Assembly: GCA_027326105.1 (NCBI GenBank)
Contig: DAHWFB010000111.1
Location: 1 to 48,809, forward strand
Direction of reading: 5' to 3'
DNA from: Acetobacteraceae bacterium
Lineage (GTDB): Bacteria; Pseudomonadota; Alphaproteobacteria; Acetobacterales; Acetobacteraceae
Length of the DNA: 48,809 nucleotides
Shown here piece by piece: positions 1-8,893 of the stretch (position 1 is the stretch's first letter; each line of letters opens with the position of its first letter). A program made the position numbers and the translations under genes. The notes below the pieces were generated by a model that was given only the letters and a program-made list of their open reading frames with translations, did no database searches and was not told where the DNA came from.

Positions 1-398
1 GGGTGGTGCTCGGCCGCCTCGCCAGCATCATCGCCGCCCGCCTGCGCGGCAAGCACAAGCCGACCTTCACCCCCCACGTCGATTGCGGGGACCATGTGGT
101 GGTGGTCAACGCCGACAAGGTGCGGCTGACCGGCAACAAGCTCGACCAGGCGGTGTTCTACTACCACACCGGCTACGCCGGCGGCATCAAGGGCCGCACC
201 ATGCGCCAGCGCCTCGGCAGCGCCCACCCGGAGCGGGTGATCGAGAAGGCGGTGGAACGGATGATCACCCGCGGGCCGCTGATGCGCCGGCAGATGACCC
301 ACCTGCACGTCTATGCCGGGGCGAACCACCCCCACGCCGGCCAGACCCCGCGCGCGCTCGACGTCGGCGCGATGAACCCCAAGAACCGGAGGGGCTGA
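1..398 (+). CDS. rplM: 50S ribosomal protein L13, 5'-truncated by window edge
   Basis: This is the C-terminal part of ribosomal protein L13, an early-assembling large-subunit protein that binds 23S rRNA. The visible reading frame begins with VLGRLAS and carries the family signatures [27 protein letters not shown] and [12 protein letters not shown], then the [12 protein letters not shown] tail. Roughly the first 20 residues lie upstream of the window. Its stop TGA (396-398) overlaps the rpsI start as TGATG, so translation of the two proteins is probably coupled, as in the usual rplM-rpsI operon. Confidence 0.96.
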   Translation, partial: VVLGRLASIIAARLRGKHKPTFTPHVDCGDHVVVVNADKVRLTGNKLDQAVFYYHTGYAGGIKGRTMRQRLGSAHPERVIEKAVERMITRGPLMRRQMTHLHVYAGANHPHAGQTPRALDVGAMNPKNRRG

Positions 399-886
399 TG
401 TCCCAGACCCGTACCCTCGCCGATCTCAAGGACCTCGCCGCGGTCGCGGCGCCCCCCGCCGCGGAGGCTGCGGTCTCGCGCGAGCCCAAGCGCGACGCTC
501 TCGGCCGCTCCTACGCCACGGGGCGGCGCAAGAACGCGGTGGCGCGGGTGTGGATCCGCCCCGGCAAGGGCGAAATCCTGGTCAACGGCAAGCGGGCGGC
601 GGCCTATTTCGCCCGCCCGGTGCTGCGCATGCTGATCACCCAGCCGTTCCTGGTCGCCGACCGCTACAACCAGTTCGACGTGTTCTCCACCGTCGCCGGC
701 GGCGGGCTCTCCGGCCAGGCCGGGGCGCTGCGCCACGGCATCAGCCGGGCGCTGACCCACTACGAGCCCGACCTGCGCGGCATCCTCAAGAAGGCGGGCT
801 TCCTCACCCGCGACCCGCGCGTGGTGGAGCGCAAGAAATACGGCAAGGCCAAGGCGCGGCGGAGCTTCCAGTTCTCCAAGCGCTGA
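398..886 (+). CDS. rpsI: 30S ribosomal protein S9
   Basis: S9 is a small-subunit head protein whose basic C-terminal tail reaches the decoding P site. The 162-residue product has an Ala/Pro-rich N-terminal extension of about 40 residues, common in alphaproteobacteria. The conserved core follows ([37 protein letters not shown]), ending in the diagnostic SFQFSKR tail. I chose the ATG at 398 because it overlaps the rplM stop; the ORF track's longer version starting at 83 is out-of-frame rplM sequence. The 80 bases after the stop contain GGCCCGG/CCGGGCC arms (911-917 and 934-940) with a long loop, a weak terminator at best. Confidence 0.96.
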   Translation: MSQTRTLADLKDLAAVAAPPAAEAAVSREPKRDALGRSYATGRRKNAVARVWIRPGKGEILVNGKRAAAYFARPVLRMLITQPFLVADRYNQFDVFSTVAGGGLSGQAGALRHGISRALTHYEPDLRGILKKAGFLTRDPRVVERKKYGKAKARRSFQFSKR

Positions 887-966
887 GTTTCGCGCGCCAC
901 CCTTGACGCCGGCCCGGTGGGCGTTCCAGCCTGCCGGGCCGTCTGCGCGCAAAAGGGGCCCCCGAC

Positions 967-1488
967 ATGAGCGAACTCCTGGTGATCGCCTTTTCCTCCG
1001 AAGAGGAGGCCGACGCGGTGCGCGCCAAGCTGCTCGACATGCAGAAATCCTACCTCGTCGATCTCGAGGACGCGGTGGTCGCGGTCAAGACCAAGTCCGG
1101 CCACGTCAAGCTCAGCCAACTGTTCCACCCCACCACCGCGGCGGCGCTTTCGGGCGGGTTCTGGGGCATGCTGATCGGCGCGCTGTTCCTCAACCCGGTG
1201 CTCGGCGCCGCGGTCGGTGCGGCGGGCGGTGCGCTCGCCGGGGCGCTCACCGATGTCGGCATCAATGATGCGTTCATGCGCGACGTCGCCGGCGTGATCG
1301 GTCCCGGCCAGGCCGCGCTCTTCGTGCTGGTGCGCAAGATGACCACCGACAAGGTGCTGGAGAAGCTTTCCGGTGTCGGCGGCACCGTGCTGCGCACCTC
1401 GCTCGATCATTCCAAGGAGCAGGCGCTGCGCGACGCTCTCCAGGGCGTGCTCGGCCGCGCCGGGGAGCCCTCCGCACCGCCGGCTTGA
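967..1488 (+). CDS. DUF1269 family membrane protein
   Basis: The 173-residue product matches the DUF1269 pattern: an N-terminal half beginning SELLVIAFSSEEEADAVRAKL, a glycine/alanine-rich hydrophobic hairpin at about residues 62-100 (GGFWGMLIGALFLNPVLGAAVG), and a C-terminal soluble part ending in a short Ala/Pro tail. Members are widespread, often stress-linked, and have no assigned biochemical activity. It stands alone between rpsI and the epimerase gene. A purine-rich AAAAGGGG lies just upstream of the ATG and can serve as ribosome-binding site. The family call is from recognised sequence pattern; the function is unknown. Confidence 0.8.
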   Translation: MSELLVIAFSSEEEADAVRAKLLDMQKSYLVDLEDAVVAVKTKSGHVKLSQLFHPTTAAALSGGFWGMLIGALFLNPVLGAAVGAAGGALAGALTDVGINDAFMRDVAGVIGPGQAALFVLVRKMTTDKVLEKLSGVGGTVLRTSLDHSKEQALRDALQGVLGRAGEPSAPPA

Positions 1489-1573
1489 CGCCACCGGCCC
1501 GCCGGCGCGAAGACTGCCGCGCCTGCACCGACGGCCCGCGCCGCGGTTCACAAACGTTTTCGGGGGAAACGCC

Positions 1574-2476
1574 ATGAGCCTCGTCTTGGAGCAGGGACGG
1601 CTGCGCCTGGAACTCGCGCCCGAGGCCGGCGGGTCGATCGCCCGCTTCGACTGGCTCGGCGAGGGGGGTGCGGTGGCGCTGATGCGCCCGGCGACCGCGG
1701 CCGGCCTCGCCGCGCGCGATCCGCTCACCATGGGGTCCTTTCCGCTGGTGCCCTGGTCGGGGCGGATCATCGGCTCGCGCCTGGCGAGCCCTGCGGGGCC
1801 GCGCGTGCTGGCGCTCAACCATCCCGGATTCACCATGCCGATCCATGGGCTGGGCTGGATCACCCCGTGGGAGGTGGTGGCGGCCGGCGCGTCCGCGGCC
1901 CGGCTCGCGCTCGGCAGCGGGCCGCTGCCGACCTGGCCCTACGCCTGGCAGGCGCAACAGGAGTTTCGCCTGGAGGGGGACGCGCTGACGGTGGAGATGA
2001 CGCTGACCAATGAAGGCCCCGAGCCGATGCCGGCGGGGCTGGGCCAGCACCCCTATTTCCCGCGCACGCCGCAGTGCCGGGTCCGTGCCGCCTTGGCGGG
2101 CATCTGGGAGGTCGATCGTGCCAGCATGGCGCCGACGGTGTACGCGCCGGTCGATCCCGCGCGGCTGCCCTTCGCGCGGGGAGCCCTGGTCGCCGACCTC
2201 GATCTCGACAACGGATTTTCCGGCTGGGCGCGCACCGCCGAGATCTCCTGGCCGGAGCATGGGCTTGCGCTCGAGATCACCGGCTCGGAGCCGCTTTCCC
2301 ATGTCATCGTCTATACCCCGCCGCCCGAGCCCTATTTCTGCTTCGAGCCGGTGAGCCAGGTGCCCGATGCCTTCAGCCTCGCCGCCGCCGGCCAGGCGGA
2401 TACCGGCGCGCGGGTGCTGGCGCCGGGCGAGCGTTTCACCGTCGAGATGCGCTTCGCGGCCCGGCGCGCCGGCTGA
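1574..2476 (+). CDS. Aldose 1-epimerase (mutarotase) family protein
   Basis: GalM-fold enzymes interconvert alpha and beta anomers of aldoses in the cytoplasm. The 300-residue protein has the expected landmarks: MPIHGLGW (His91), GLGQHPYF (His159) and YFCFEPVSQ with Glu258 in the position of the catalytic base. The start at 1574 is preceded by GGGGGAAACGCC and removes an implausible 67-residue N-terminal extension in the ORF track. It is followed 26 bases later by a XylB-type sugar dehydrogenase on the same strand. The likely job is therefore supplying the beta-pyranose substrate of that enzyme. Exact sugar specificity cannot be read from sequence. Confidence 0.88.
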   Translation: MSLVLEQGRLRLELAPEAGGSIARFDWLGEGGAVALMRPATAAGLAARDPLTMGSFPLVPWSGRIIGSRLASPAGPRVLALNHPGFTMPIHGLGWITPWEVVAAGASAARLALGSGPLPTWPYAWQAQQEFRLEGDALTVEMTLTNEGPEPMPAGLGQHPYFPRTPQCRVRAALAGIWEVDRASMAPTVYAPVDPARLPFARGALVADLDLDNGFSGWARTAEISWPEHGLALEITGSEPLSHVIVYTPPPEPYFCFEPVSQVPDAFSLAAAGQADTGARVLAPGERFTVEMRFAARRAG

Positions 2477-2502
2477 TCCGGCCACCATCGAAAGGAGCTT
2501 GC

Positions 2503-3267
2503 ATGAGCGATTTCGCGATCTATCCCAGCCTGAACGGGCGCGCGGTCCTGGTTTCCGGTGGCGCGAGCGGCATCGGGGCCGGGATCGTCGAGCATTTCGT
2601 GGCCCAGGGCAGCCGCGTCGCCTTCCTCGATCTTGACGCCGCGGCGGGGGCGGCGCTGGCCGAGAAGCTGGCCGCGAGCGGCCCGCGCCCGTTGTTCCTG
2701 CCCTGCGATCTGCGCGATGTCGGCGCGCTGCGGGCGGCGGTGGCGGCCGCGGCGGCGGCGCACGGGCCGGCGCGGGTGCTGGTCAACAACGCCGCGCGCG
2801 ATGACCGCCACGAGGTCGCCGACGTCACCCCCGAATATTGGGACGAGCGGGTGGCGACCAACCTGCGCCACCAGTTCTTCCTCGCCCAGGCGGTGGCGCC
2901 GGGGATGGCGGCGGCAGGGGGTGGGTCGATCGTCAATTTCGGCTCGATCTCCTGGCATCTCGCGCAGCCGCGCATGACCATCTACGAGAGCTGCAAGGCG
3001 GCGGTGGAGGGGCTGACGAGGGCGCTGGCCCGCGACCTCGGGCCGCAGAAGATCCGCGCCAACTGCGTCATTCCCGGCTGGATCATGACCGAGCGGCAGG
3101 TGGCGCTGTGGCTGACGGCGGAGGCGGAGCGGCAGTTGATGGTCGATCAGTGCCTGAAGGAGAAGCTCTATCCGGCGGATGTCGCACGCATGGTGCTGTG
3201 GCTCGCGGCGGAGGACAGCCGCCTGGTCAGCGCGCAGAACTTCATCGTGGACGGCGGCTGGGCATAA
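2503..3267 (+). CDS. xylB: SDR-family D-xylose 1-dehydrogenase-like (XylB type)
   Basis: Short-chain dehydrogenase of 254 residues, probably NAD-dependent. It oxidises an aldopentose such as D-xylose to the lactone, the first step of the oxidative (Weimberg or Dahms) pathway. Visible features are the cofactor loop GGASGIG (19-25), acidic FLDLD ending beta-2 (favouring NAD), NNAA (95-98), and the tetrad Asn120, Ser148, Tyr161 and Lys165 (YESCK). The segments AIYPSLNGR, DDRHEVADVT..YWDERV, NLRH and NFGSISWHL closely resemble my recollection of Caulobacter XylB, more than generic SDRs. A strong ribosome-binding site, AAAGGAG, precedes the ATG. An L-arabinose or D-galactose dehydrogenase role cannot be excluded. 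Confidence 0.82.
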   Translation: MSDFAIYPSLNGRAVLVSGGASGIGAGIVEHFVAQGSRVAFLDLDAAAGAALAEKLAASGPRPLFLPCDLRDVGALRAAVAAAAAAHGPARVLVNNAARDDRHEVADVTPEYWDERVATNLRHQFFLAQAVAPGMAAAGGGSIVNFGSISWHLAQPRMTIYESCKAAVEGLTRALARDLGPQKIRANCVIPGWIMTERQVALWLTAEAERQLMVDQCLKEKLYPADVARMVLWLAAEDSRLVSAQNFIVDGGWA

Positions 3268-3300
3268 GGCCGGGGGTTCGGGGGCCGGCGGCCCCGACGG

Positions 3301-3325
3301 GGTCCAGGGGCGGAGCCCCTGGACC
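3301..3325. terminator. Bidirectional hairpin between convergent genes
   Basis: GGTCCAGGGGC, a GGA loop and GCCCCTGGACC form a perfect 11-bp stem between the stops of the xylose dehydrogenase (plus) and the sugar-binding protein (minus). A second, shorter stem GGGGCC-ggc-GGCCCC sits just before it at 3281-3295. Neither strand has a clear T-run. It may act as a GC-rich bidirectional terminator or mRNA 3'-end stabiliser, and may belong to a dispersed palindromic repeat family, which needs a genome search. Confidence 0.6.
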
Positions 3326-3339
3326 GGCCAGGAACAACG

Positions 3340-4434
3340 TCAGGCTTTGGGCAGATGCACCGCGAGGCTGCCGGCGCAGGGGGTGCCGTGCAGGGCGGCA
3401 TCGACGCAGATTTTCACCGTCGCGTGGGGTCCGCTGTCGGTGAAGTCCGCGAAGAAACTGTCGGGCAGCTTGGGGAAGACGGTGGTGCCGACCTTGACGG
3501 TCTTTTCGGTGACGTAGGGGAAGGGGATGGAAATATCCTTCCTGGGGTAGGTCTTCTGCAGCACCTGGCGGGCGAGTTCGAGGGCGACGAGGACCAGGTA
3601 GGGGGGCTGGCCGATGGAGATCCCCTGGATCTTGTGACCCATGTAGCCGACCATGAACTTGCGGAAGCCGTTCTCCGCCTCGCCAGCGGTGGGGGGCAGC
3701 GGGCGGCCGGCCTTGAGGAAGGCCTTCAGCACGCCGTCCGTGCCGCCCTGGCACCAGATGCCGTCGATCTTGGGCAGGCTGGGCAGCAGGGAAGCGGTGT
3801 TGCGCTCCGCGGTCGAGGAGTCCCACATCCCGGTGTAGCGGTTGACCACCTTGATGCCGGGGTTGGCGGCCCAGACACTCTCCGCGCCTTTGTTGCGCTG
3901 CTGGTCGACGAAGGTGCCGGCGACGCCGGTGACCATGATGACGTTGCCCTTGCCGCCCATGTGCTTGACCAGCCACTCCGCGAGCGTCTTGCCGAAGACG
4001 AACTGGTCGGTGTTGACCTTGAGCGCCGAGGGGGCGGTGACGACGTTGTCATAGGAGACGACGAGGATGCCGCGGTCGGTCGCCTGCTTGATGATGCCGT
4101 TGAGGCCGGTGGGCGACGCGGCGTCGATCACGATGGCGTCGACCCGCTGGGCGATCAGGTTCGCCATCTGCTGGGACTGCTTGGAGACGTCGTTGCCGGA
4201 GTTGAAGTAGCTGCCCTCGACCTGGGACTTGTAGGGTTCCATCTGCAACGCGGCCTTGAAGAGATTCTCCATCTCGATGCGCCACTTGTTGCCGATGAAG
4301 GAGTTCGAGAGCGCAATTTTGAGCTGCTTGCCCGCGGCCTCGGCCGGAAGGGCGCCGGCCTCTGCCAGCCCGACGCCGGCGAGTCCGGCTGCGGTGGAGC
4401 CGAGAATCCGCCGCCTTGTCCATTCCATGGTCAT
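3340..4434 (-). CDS. Tat-exported sugar ABC transporter substrate-binding protein
   Basis: Periplasmic binding protein of the Peripla_BP_4 (ribose/xylose-binding) type, 364 residues. The N-terminus has a twin-arginine signal (WTRRRILGSTAAG) with a likely cleavage after AEA near residue 33. The mature part starts KQLKIALSNSFIGNKWRIEM and contains family segments such as MANLIAQRVDAIVIDAASPTG and GIWCQGGTDG. I chose the ATG at 4434 because GAGGGAGGAAATC precedes it; the ORF-track start 33 codons upstream has no such site. No permease or ATPase gene is adjacent, so it is an orphan here. Convergence with mutarotase and XylB-like genes suggests a pentose ligand. Confidence 0.85.
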   Translation of the reverse strand: MTMEWTRRRILGSTAAGLAGVGLAEAGALPAEAAGKQLKIALSNSFIGNKWRIEMENLFKAALQMEPYKSQVEGSYFNSGNDVSKQSQQMANLIAQRVDAIVIDAASPTGLNGIIKQATDRGILVVSYDNVVTAPSALKVNTDQFVFGKTLAEWLVKHMGGKGNVIMVTGVAGTFVDQQRNKGAESVWAANPGIKVVNRYTGMWDSSTAERNTASLLPSLPKIDGIWCQGGTDGVLKAFLKAGRPLPPTAGEAENGFRKFMVGYMGHKIQGISIGQPPYLVLVALELARQVLQKTYPRKDISIPFPYVTEKTVKVGTTVFPKLPDSFFADFTDSGPHATVKICVDAALHGTPCAGSLAVHLPKA

Positions 4435-4524
4435 GATTTCCTCCCTCTGGCTCGGGCTTTCCGCCCGATCGGGGCGGATCATGCCATGGCCGCGGGCAGG
4501 CGGTCCAGAACGGGGCGCAAAAAA

Positions 4525-4537
4525 TCCGATCAATATA
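4525..4537 (-). promoter_or_regulatory. Possible -10 element for the sugar-binding protein gene
   Basis: On the minus strand TATATT (4537-4532) is an AT-rich -10 candidate about 100 bases upstream of the start codon. No good -35 lies 16-18 bases upstream; that position falls in the end of the RND pump gene. The promoter may be activator-dependent. ATCCGATC beside it also occurs upstream of the SMP-30 gene (37640-37647). Confidence 0.3.
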
Positions 4538-4552
4538 CGCTGGCAGCGGCTC

Positions 4553-7500
4553 TCAATCTCCGAGCGCGCCCATGCCCTTGGCCAGCCGCGGAACCCGGGC
4601 CGCGCGGGCGGGGGCGAAGCGGGCTCGCATCTGGTCGAGGGCGAGATAGACCACCGGGGTGGTGAGCAGCGTCAGCGCCTGGCTGACCGCGAGCCCGCCG
4701 ACGATGGCGAGCCCGAGCGGGCGGCGCAATTCGTGTCCCGCGCCGCCGAGCAGGATGAGCGGCACGCCGCCGAGCATCGCCGCCATCGTCGTCATCATGA
4801 TCGGGCGGAAGCGCAGCAGACAGGCCTCGCGGATCGCCTCGTGCGGCGAGAGCCCGCGCGTGCGTTCGGCGGTGATGGCGAAATCCACCATCATGATCCC
4901 GTTCTTCTTGACGATGCCGATGAGCAGGATGATGCCGATCAGCCCGATGATGGTGAAATCGGTTCCGACCGCCATCAGCGTCAGCAGCGCGCCCAGCCCC
5001 GCGGACGGCAGGGTGGAGAGAATGGTAAGCGGAAGCAGGAAGCTTTCGTAGAGCATGCCGAGGATGATGTACACTGCGACGAGTGCGGCGGCGATCAGGA
5101 GCGGCTCGCTCGCCAGCGATTGCTGGAAGGCCTGCGCGGCACCCTGGAAGGAGCCTTGCAGCGTCACCGGCGTGCCGAGCGCGGCCATCGCGCGGTTGAT
5201 CTCGCCCACCGCCTGGCCGAGTGCGGCGCCGCGCGCGAGGTTGAAGGAAAGCGTGACCGCGGGGAACTGGCCCTGGTGGCTGATCGAGATCGGCGCCACC
5301 GGCAGCGTGGAGAGCGTCACCACGGAGGACAGCGGCACCGCGCCGGCGCTGCCGGCGACGTAGAGATCGCCGAGCGTCGCGAGCCGCTGGGCGAAGCGCG
5401 GCGCGACTTCGAGGATCACGTGGTAGGAATTGACCTGGGTGAAATATTGCGCGACCTGGCGCTGGCCGAACGCATCATAGAGCACGGCGTCGATCGCGGC
5501 CGGAGTGACCCCGAGCCGCGCCGCCTGCTGACGGTCGATGGTGAGCGCGGCGGTGAGGCCGGCCATCTGCTGGTCGGTCGCGACGTCGCGCAGGGAGGGC
5601 AGTTTCTGGAACGCGGCGAGCACCCGCGGCGCCCAGCGGTAGAGTTCGGCGAGATCGGGGTCCTCCAGCGTGTACTGGTACTGAGTGCGCGCGACGCGGG
5701 CGCCGATGGTCAGATCCTGCGCCGACTGCATGAACACGGAGACCCCGCGCAGGGCGGCGAGCTTCGGCCGTAGCCGCGCGATCACCGCGGGCGCCGAGGC
5801 GCGTCCGCTGGCGAAGGGTTTGAGCGTGATGAACAGCCGCCCGGTGTTGTTGCTCTGCCCGGCGATGCCGCCGCCGAGGCTCGAGGAGAGATGCGCGACT
5901 GCGGGGTCGGCGAGCACGATGCGCATCACCTTCAACTGCCGCGCGGCCATGCGCTGGAACGAGACGTCCTGCCCGCCTTGCGCGATGGCGATGATCAGCC
6001 CGGTATCCTCGGCGGGAAAGAACCCCTTGGGGATGGCGAGAAAGACGCCGATGGAGGCAGCGACGGTGGCGAAGAACAGCAGCAGCGTGATGCGGGAGTG
6101 GTGCAGAGCGAGATCGAGCAGGCGGCGGTAGCCGCCGAGCAGGGCCGCGAAGAAGCGCTCGAAGAGATTGAACAAGGCGCCGTGGCGCGCGCCGTGGCGG
6201 CGCAGGAAGCGCGCGCCGAGCATCGGAGTCAGCGTCAGCGAGACCGCGGCCGAGACCAGCACCGCCATGCTCAGCGTCACCGCGAACTCGCGGAAGAGCC
6301 GGCCGACGATCCCGCCCATCAACAGGATCGGGATGAAGACCGCGATGAGCGAGGCGCTGATCGAGACGATGGTGAAGCCGATCTCCGCCGAGCCCTGGCG
6401 GGCGGCGGCGAGCGGGGTCATGCCCTGCTCGACGTGGCGGTGGATGTTCTCGAGCATGACGATGGCATCGTCCACCACGAAGCCCACCGAAACCGTCAGC
6501 GCCATCAGCGAGAGATTGTCGAGGCTGTAGCCGAGCGCATCCATCGCGGCGAAAGTGCCGGCCAGCGCCACCGGCACGGTGAGTGCGGGGATGAGCGTCG
6601 CCCATAGGCTGCGCAGGAAGACCAGGATCACCATCACCACGAGCGCGATCGAGAGCAGCAGCGAGAACTGCACTTCCGCGATCGAGGCGCGGATCACCAC
6701 CGTGCGGTCGGAGACGATGCGCAGATGGATCGCCGGCGGAATCGCTGCCTGCAGGCTGGGCAGCGCCTGCTTGATCGCATCGACCGTCGCGATCACGTTG
6801 GCGCCCGGCTGGCGGTGGACGATGAGCAGCACCGCCCGCTTCGCATCCTGCCAGGCGGCGAGCTGGCGGTTCTCCGGCCCCACCATCGCGCGCCCGATGT
6901 CGCGGATGCGGATCGGCGCACCGTTGCGCCAGGCGAGGATCTGGTTGTCGTACTGGCGGGCGCGGGTGAGCTGGTCGTTGGCGGTGACGGCGTAGCTGCG
7001 CCGGGCGGTGTCGATCGTGCCCTTGGGCGCATCGACGCTGGCGTTGACCAGCATCGTGCGCACGTCCTCGAGCGTGAGGCCCATCGCCGCCAGCCGCGCC
7101 GGATCGACCTCGATGCGGATGGCCGGCTTCTGCTGGCCGCCGATATCGACCGAGCCGACGCCAGGAAACTGCGAGATGTGCTGGGCGAGGATATTGTCTG
7201 CATAGTCGGAGACGGCGGTGAGCGGCAGGGCGCGGGAGGTGAGCGCCATGATCAGGATCGGCACGTCCGCCGGGTTCTGCTTGTTGTAGGAGGGGGGTGC
7301 GGGAAGATCCTTGGGCAACTGCCCGGCGGCGGCATTGATTCCGGCGGCGATGTCCTGGGCCGCGGCGTCGATGCTGCGACCGAGGACGAACTGCACCGTG
7401 ACCTGGGTGGAGCCGAGCACGCTGACCGAACTCATCTGGTCGACGCCGGAAATCTGGGCGAACTGTCGCTCGAGCGGTGCCGCGACGGTCGCCGCCATGG

Positions 7501-7672
7501 TCTCGGCGGAGGCCCCGGGCAGCTTCGCGTTCACCACGATGGTGGGGAAATCGACCTGCGGCAGGGCGGCGACGGGCAGCAGCGGATAGGCGGCGATGCC
7601 GGCGAGGATCACCGCCAGCATCAGCAGGGTGGTGGCGACCGGGCGGGCGATGAAGGGGGCGGAGATGTTCAC
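4553..7672 (-). CDS. RND efflux transporter, MdtB/MdtC-like inner-membrane pump
   Basis: Full-length HAE-1 family resistance-nodulation-division pump (1039 residues) driven by proton motive force. The N-terminus MNISAPFIARPVATTLLMLAV is the first membrane helix; two periplasmic porter loops and twelve expected membrane helices follow. The proton-relay aspartate pair is visible in TM4 (GFVVDDAIVML). Segments such as SAETMAATVAAPLERQFAQISGV are typical of MdtB/MdtC rather than AcrB. Its start at 7672 overlaps the stop of the adaptor gene by 4 bases (ATGA), so the two are co-translated. No outer-membrane channel is encoded beside it; the NodT-type gene at 30381 or another genomic copy could serve. 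Substrates are unknown. Confidence 0.93.
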   Translation of the reverse strand: MNISAPFIARPVATTLLMLAVILAGIAAYPLLPVAALPQVDFPTIVVNAKLPGASAETMAATVAAPLERQFAQISGVDQMSSVSVLGSTQVTVQFVLGRSIDAAAQDIAAGINAAAGQLPKDLPAPPSYNKQNPADVPILIMALTSRALPLTAVSDYADNILAQHISQFPGVGSVDIGGQQKPAIRIEVDPARLAAMGLTLEDVRTMLVNASVDAPKGTIDTARRSYAVTANDQLTRARQYDNQILAWRNGAPIRIRDIGRAMVGPENRQLAAWQDAKRAVLLIVHRQPGANVIATVDAIKQALPSLQAAIPPAIHLRIVSDRTVVIRASIAEVQFSLLLSIALVVMVILVFLRSLWATLIPALTVPVALAGTFAAMDALGYSLDNLSLMALTVSVGFVVDDAIVMLENIHRHVEQGMTPLAAARQGSAEIGFTIVSISASLIAVFIPILLMGGIVGRLFREFAVTLSMAVLVSAAVSLTLTPMLGARFLRRHGARHGALFNLFERFFAALLGGYRRLLDLALHHSRITLLLFFATVAASIGVFLAIPKGFFPAEDTGLIIAIAQGGQDVSFQRMAARQLKVMRIVLADPAVAHLSSSLGGGIAGQSNNTGRLFITLKPFASGRASAPAVIARLRPKLAALRGVSVFMQSAQDLTIGARVARTQYQYTLEDPDLAELYRWAPRVLAAFQKLPSLRDVATDQQMAGLTAALTIDRQQAARLGVTPAAIDAVLYDAFGQRQVAQYFTQVNSYHVILEVAPRFAQRLATLGDLYVAGSAGAVPLSSVVTLSTLPVAPISISHQGQFPAVTLSFNLARGAALGQAVGEINRAMAALGTPVTLQGSFQGAAQAFQQSLASEPLLIAAALVAVYIILGMLYESFLLPLTILSTLPSAGLGALLTLMAVGTDFTIIGLIGIILLIGIVKKNGIMMVDFAITAERTRGLSPHEAIREACLLRFRPIMMTTMAAMLGGVPLILLGGAGHELRRPLGLAIVGGLAVSQALTLLTTPVVYLALDQMRARFAPARAARVPRLAKGMGALGD

Positions 7673-8811
7673 GCCTTCCCCGCCCCCGCTTCCACCCGTA
7701 CCGCGACCCCGTCCGCGAGCCGCGAGGCGCCCGAGACCACCACCCGCGCGCCGGCCGCGAGGCCCTTGCGCACCTCGGCCAGCCCGCCATCCTCCACACC
7801 GACTGTGACCGCCTGGCGCGCCACCTTGCCGTCGGCGCCGATGACATAGACGAAGAGCCCGTCCGGCCCGTGCTGGAGGGCGGCCTCGGGCACCGCGAGG
7901 ACGGCGTGCAGGCGGCGCAGCAGCAACCGGCCGGTCACCAGTTGGCCGGGCCAGAGCCGGTCGGCCGGATTGGGGAAGCTCGCCTTCAGCCGGAAGGTGC
8001 CGGTGGCGGAGTCGATCGTGTTGTCGATGGTCACCAGCCGGCCGCGGTCGAGGGTGGCCCCGCCGCCCGCTGGCAGCGCATCCACGGCGAGCCTGCCCAC
8101 CCGCATCGCCGCGATCACCGCGGGCAGATCCTGCTGGGGCAGAGAGAACACCAGCGCGATGGGATGGATCTCGGCGATGGTGACGATCGGCGCGGCGCCG
8201 CTCGCGGTCACCAGGTTGCCGGGATCGAGCAGGCGCAGCCCAAGGCGACCGGAGATCGGCGCGGTGATGCGGGTGAAGGAGAGGTTCAGGAGCGCTGCCT
8301 CGATGTTGGCGCGGTCGGCGGCGATCTGCGCGGTCAACTGCGCGATCAGAGAGCGCTGGGTATCGACCTGCTGGCGCGAGGCGAAGCTTCGGGCGGCGAG
8401 CGAGCGGAAGCGCGCGAGGTCGCGCTCGGCGTTGGCGCGCTGGGCGGCGTCCTGGGCACGCTTGGCGAGCGCTGCGTCGAGTGCCGCCTGGAAGGGGCGG
8501 GGGTCGATTTCGGCGAGCAGCGCGCCTTTTTTGACCTCCGCCCCTTCACGGAACAGGACCCGGGTGAGCATGCCGCCGACCTGGGCGCGCACCTGCACGG
8601 TGCGCGTCGCCTGCACGGTGCCGAGGCCTTGCAGCGTGACCCGCAGATCCCGGGGTGCGACGACCGCCGCGCGCACCGGCACGGGTGTGGGCGCGGCGGC
8701 CGGGGCGGCGCGGGCACCGGGGGGCAGGACGAGGAGGATGGCGAGAAAGAGCGACCGGCCTGCGATGTGGCACAGCTTCGCCGTTTCCCCGTGGAGCCGG
8801 ATCGATCCCAT
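7669..8811 (-). CDS. RND efflux periplasmic adaptor (membrane fusion protein), MdtA-like
   Basis: A 380-residue adaptor that bridges the inner-membrane pump to an outer-membrane channel. A hydrophobic signal region (about 20-36, ending ARA-AP) leads into VRAAVVAPRDLRVTLQGLGTV, the usual barrel entry strand. The lipoyl half-motifs follow (VRAQVGGMLTRVLFREGAEVKKG and TRITAPISGRLGLR) around an alpha-hairpin, and then the beta-barrel. No cysteine follows the signal, so it is probably anchored by an uncleaved signal or soluble. An AGGA motif lies 8 bases before the ATG. It is the first gene of a two-gene operon with the RND pump. Confidence 0.92.
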   Translation of the reverse strand: MGSIRLHGETAKLCHIAGRSLFLAILLVLPPGARAAPAAAPTPVPVRAAVVAPRDLRVTLQGLGTVQATRTVQVRAQVGGMLTRVLFREGAEVKKGALLAEIDPRPFQAALDAALAKRAQDAAQRANAERDLARFRSLAARSFASRQQVDTQRSLIAQLTAQIAADRANIEAALLNLSFTRITAPISGRLGLRLLDPGNLVTASGAAPIVTIAEIHPIALVFSLPQQDLPAVIAAMRVGRLAVDALPAGGGATLDRGRLVTIDNTIDSATGTFRLKASFPNPADRLWPGQLVTGRLLLRRLHAVLAVPEAALQHGPDGLFVYVIGADGKVARQAVTVGVEDGGLAEVRKGLAAGARVVVSGASRLADGVAVRVEAGAGKA

Positions 8812-8893
8812 GCGGGCATCCTAAGGCGCGCGCGCCCGCTCCGCCATGCGGCAAGTGTGTCGAACTGTTGCCCTGGTGCGGGTTGCCGCAAGC

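Noticed and set aside
5475-7847. 790-residue ORF overlapping the RND pump
   Set aside because: It is an alternate frame of the RND/adaptor genes on the same strand, dominated by Arg, Ala, Pro and Gly, with no domain; a high-GC shadow. The same reasoning removes the other long antisense or out-of-frame ORFs, such as 20123-22276, 23800-26340 and 36389-38446.
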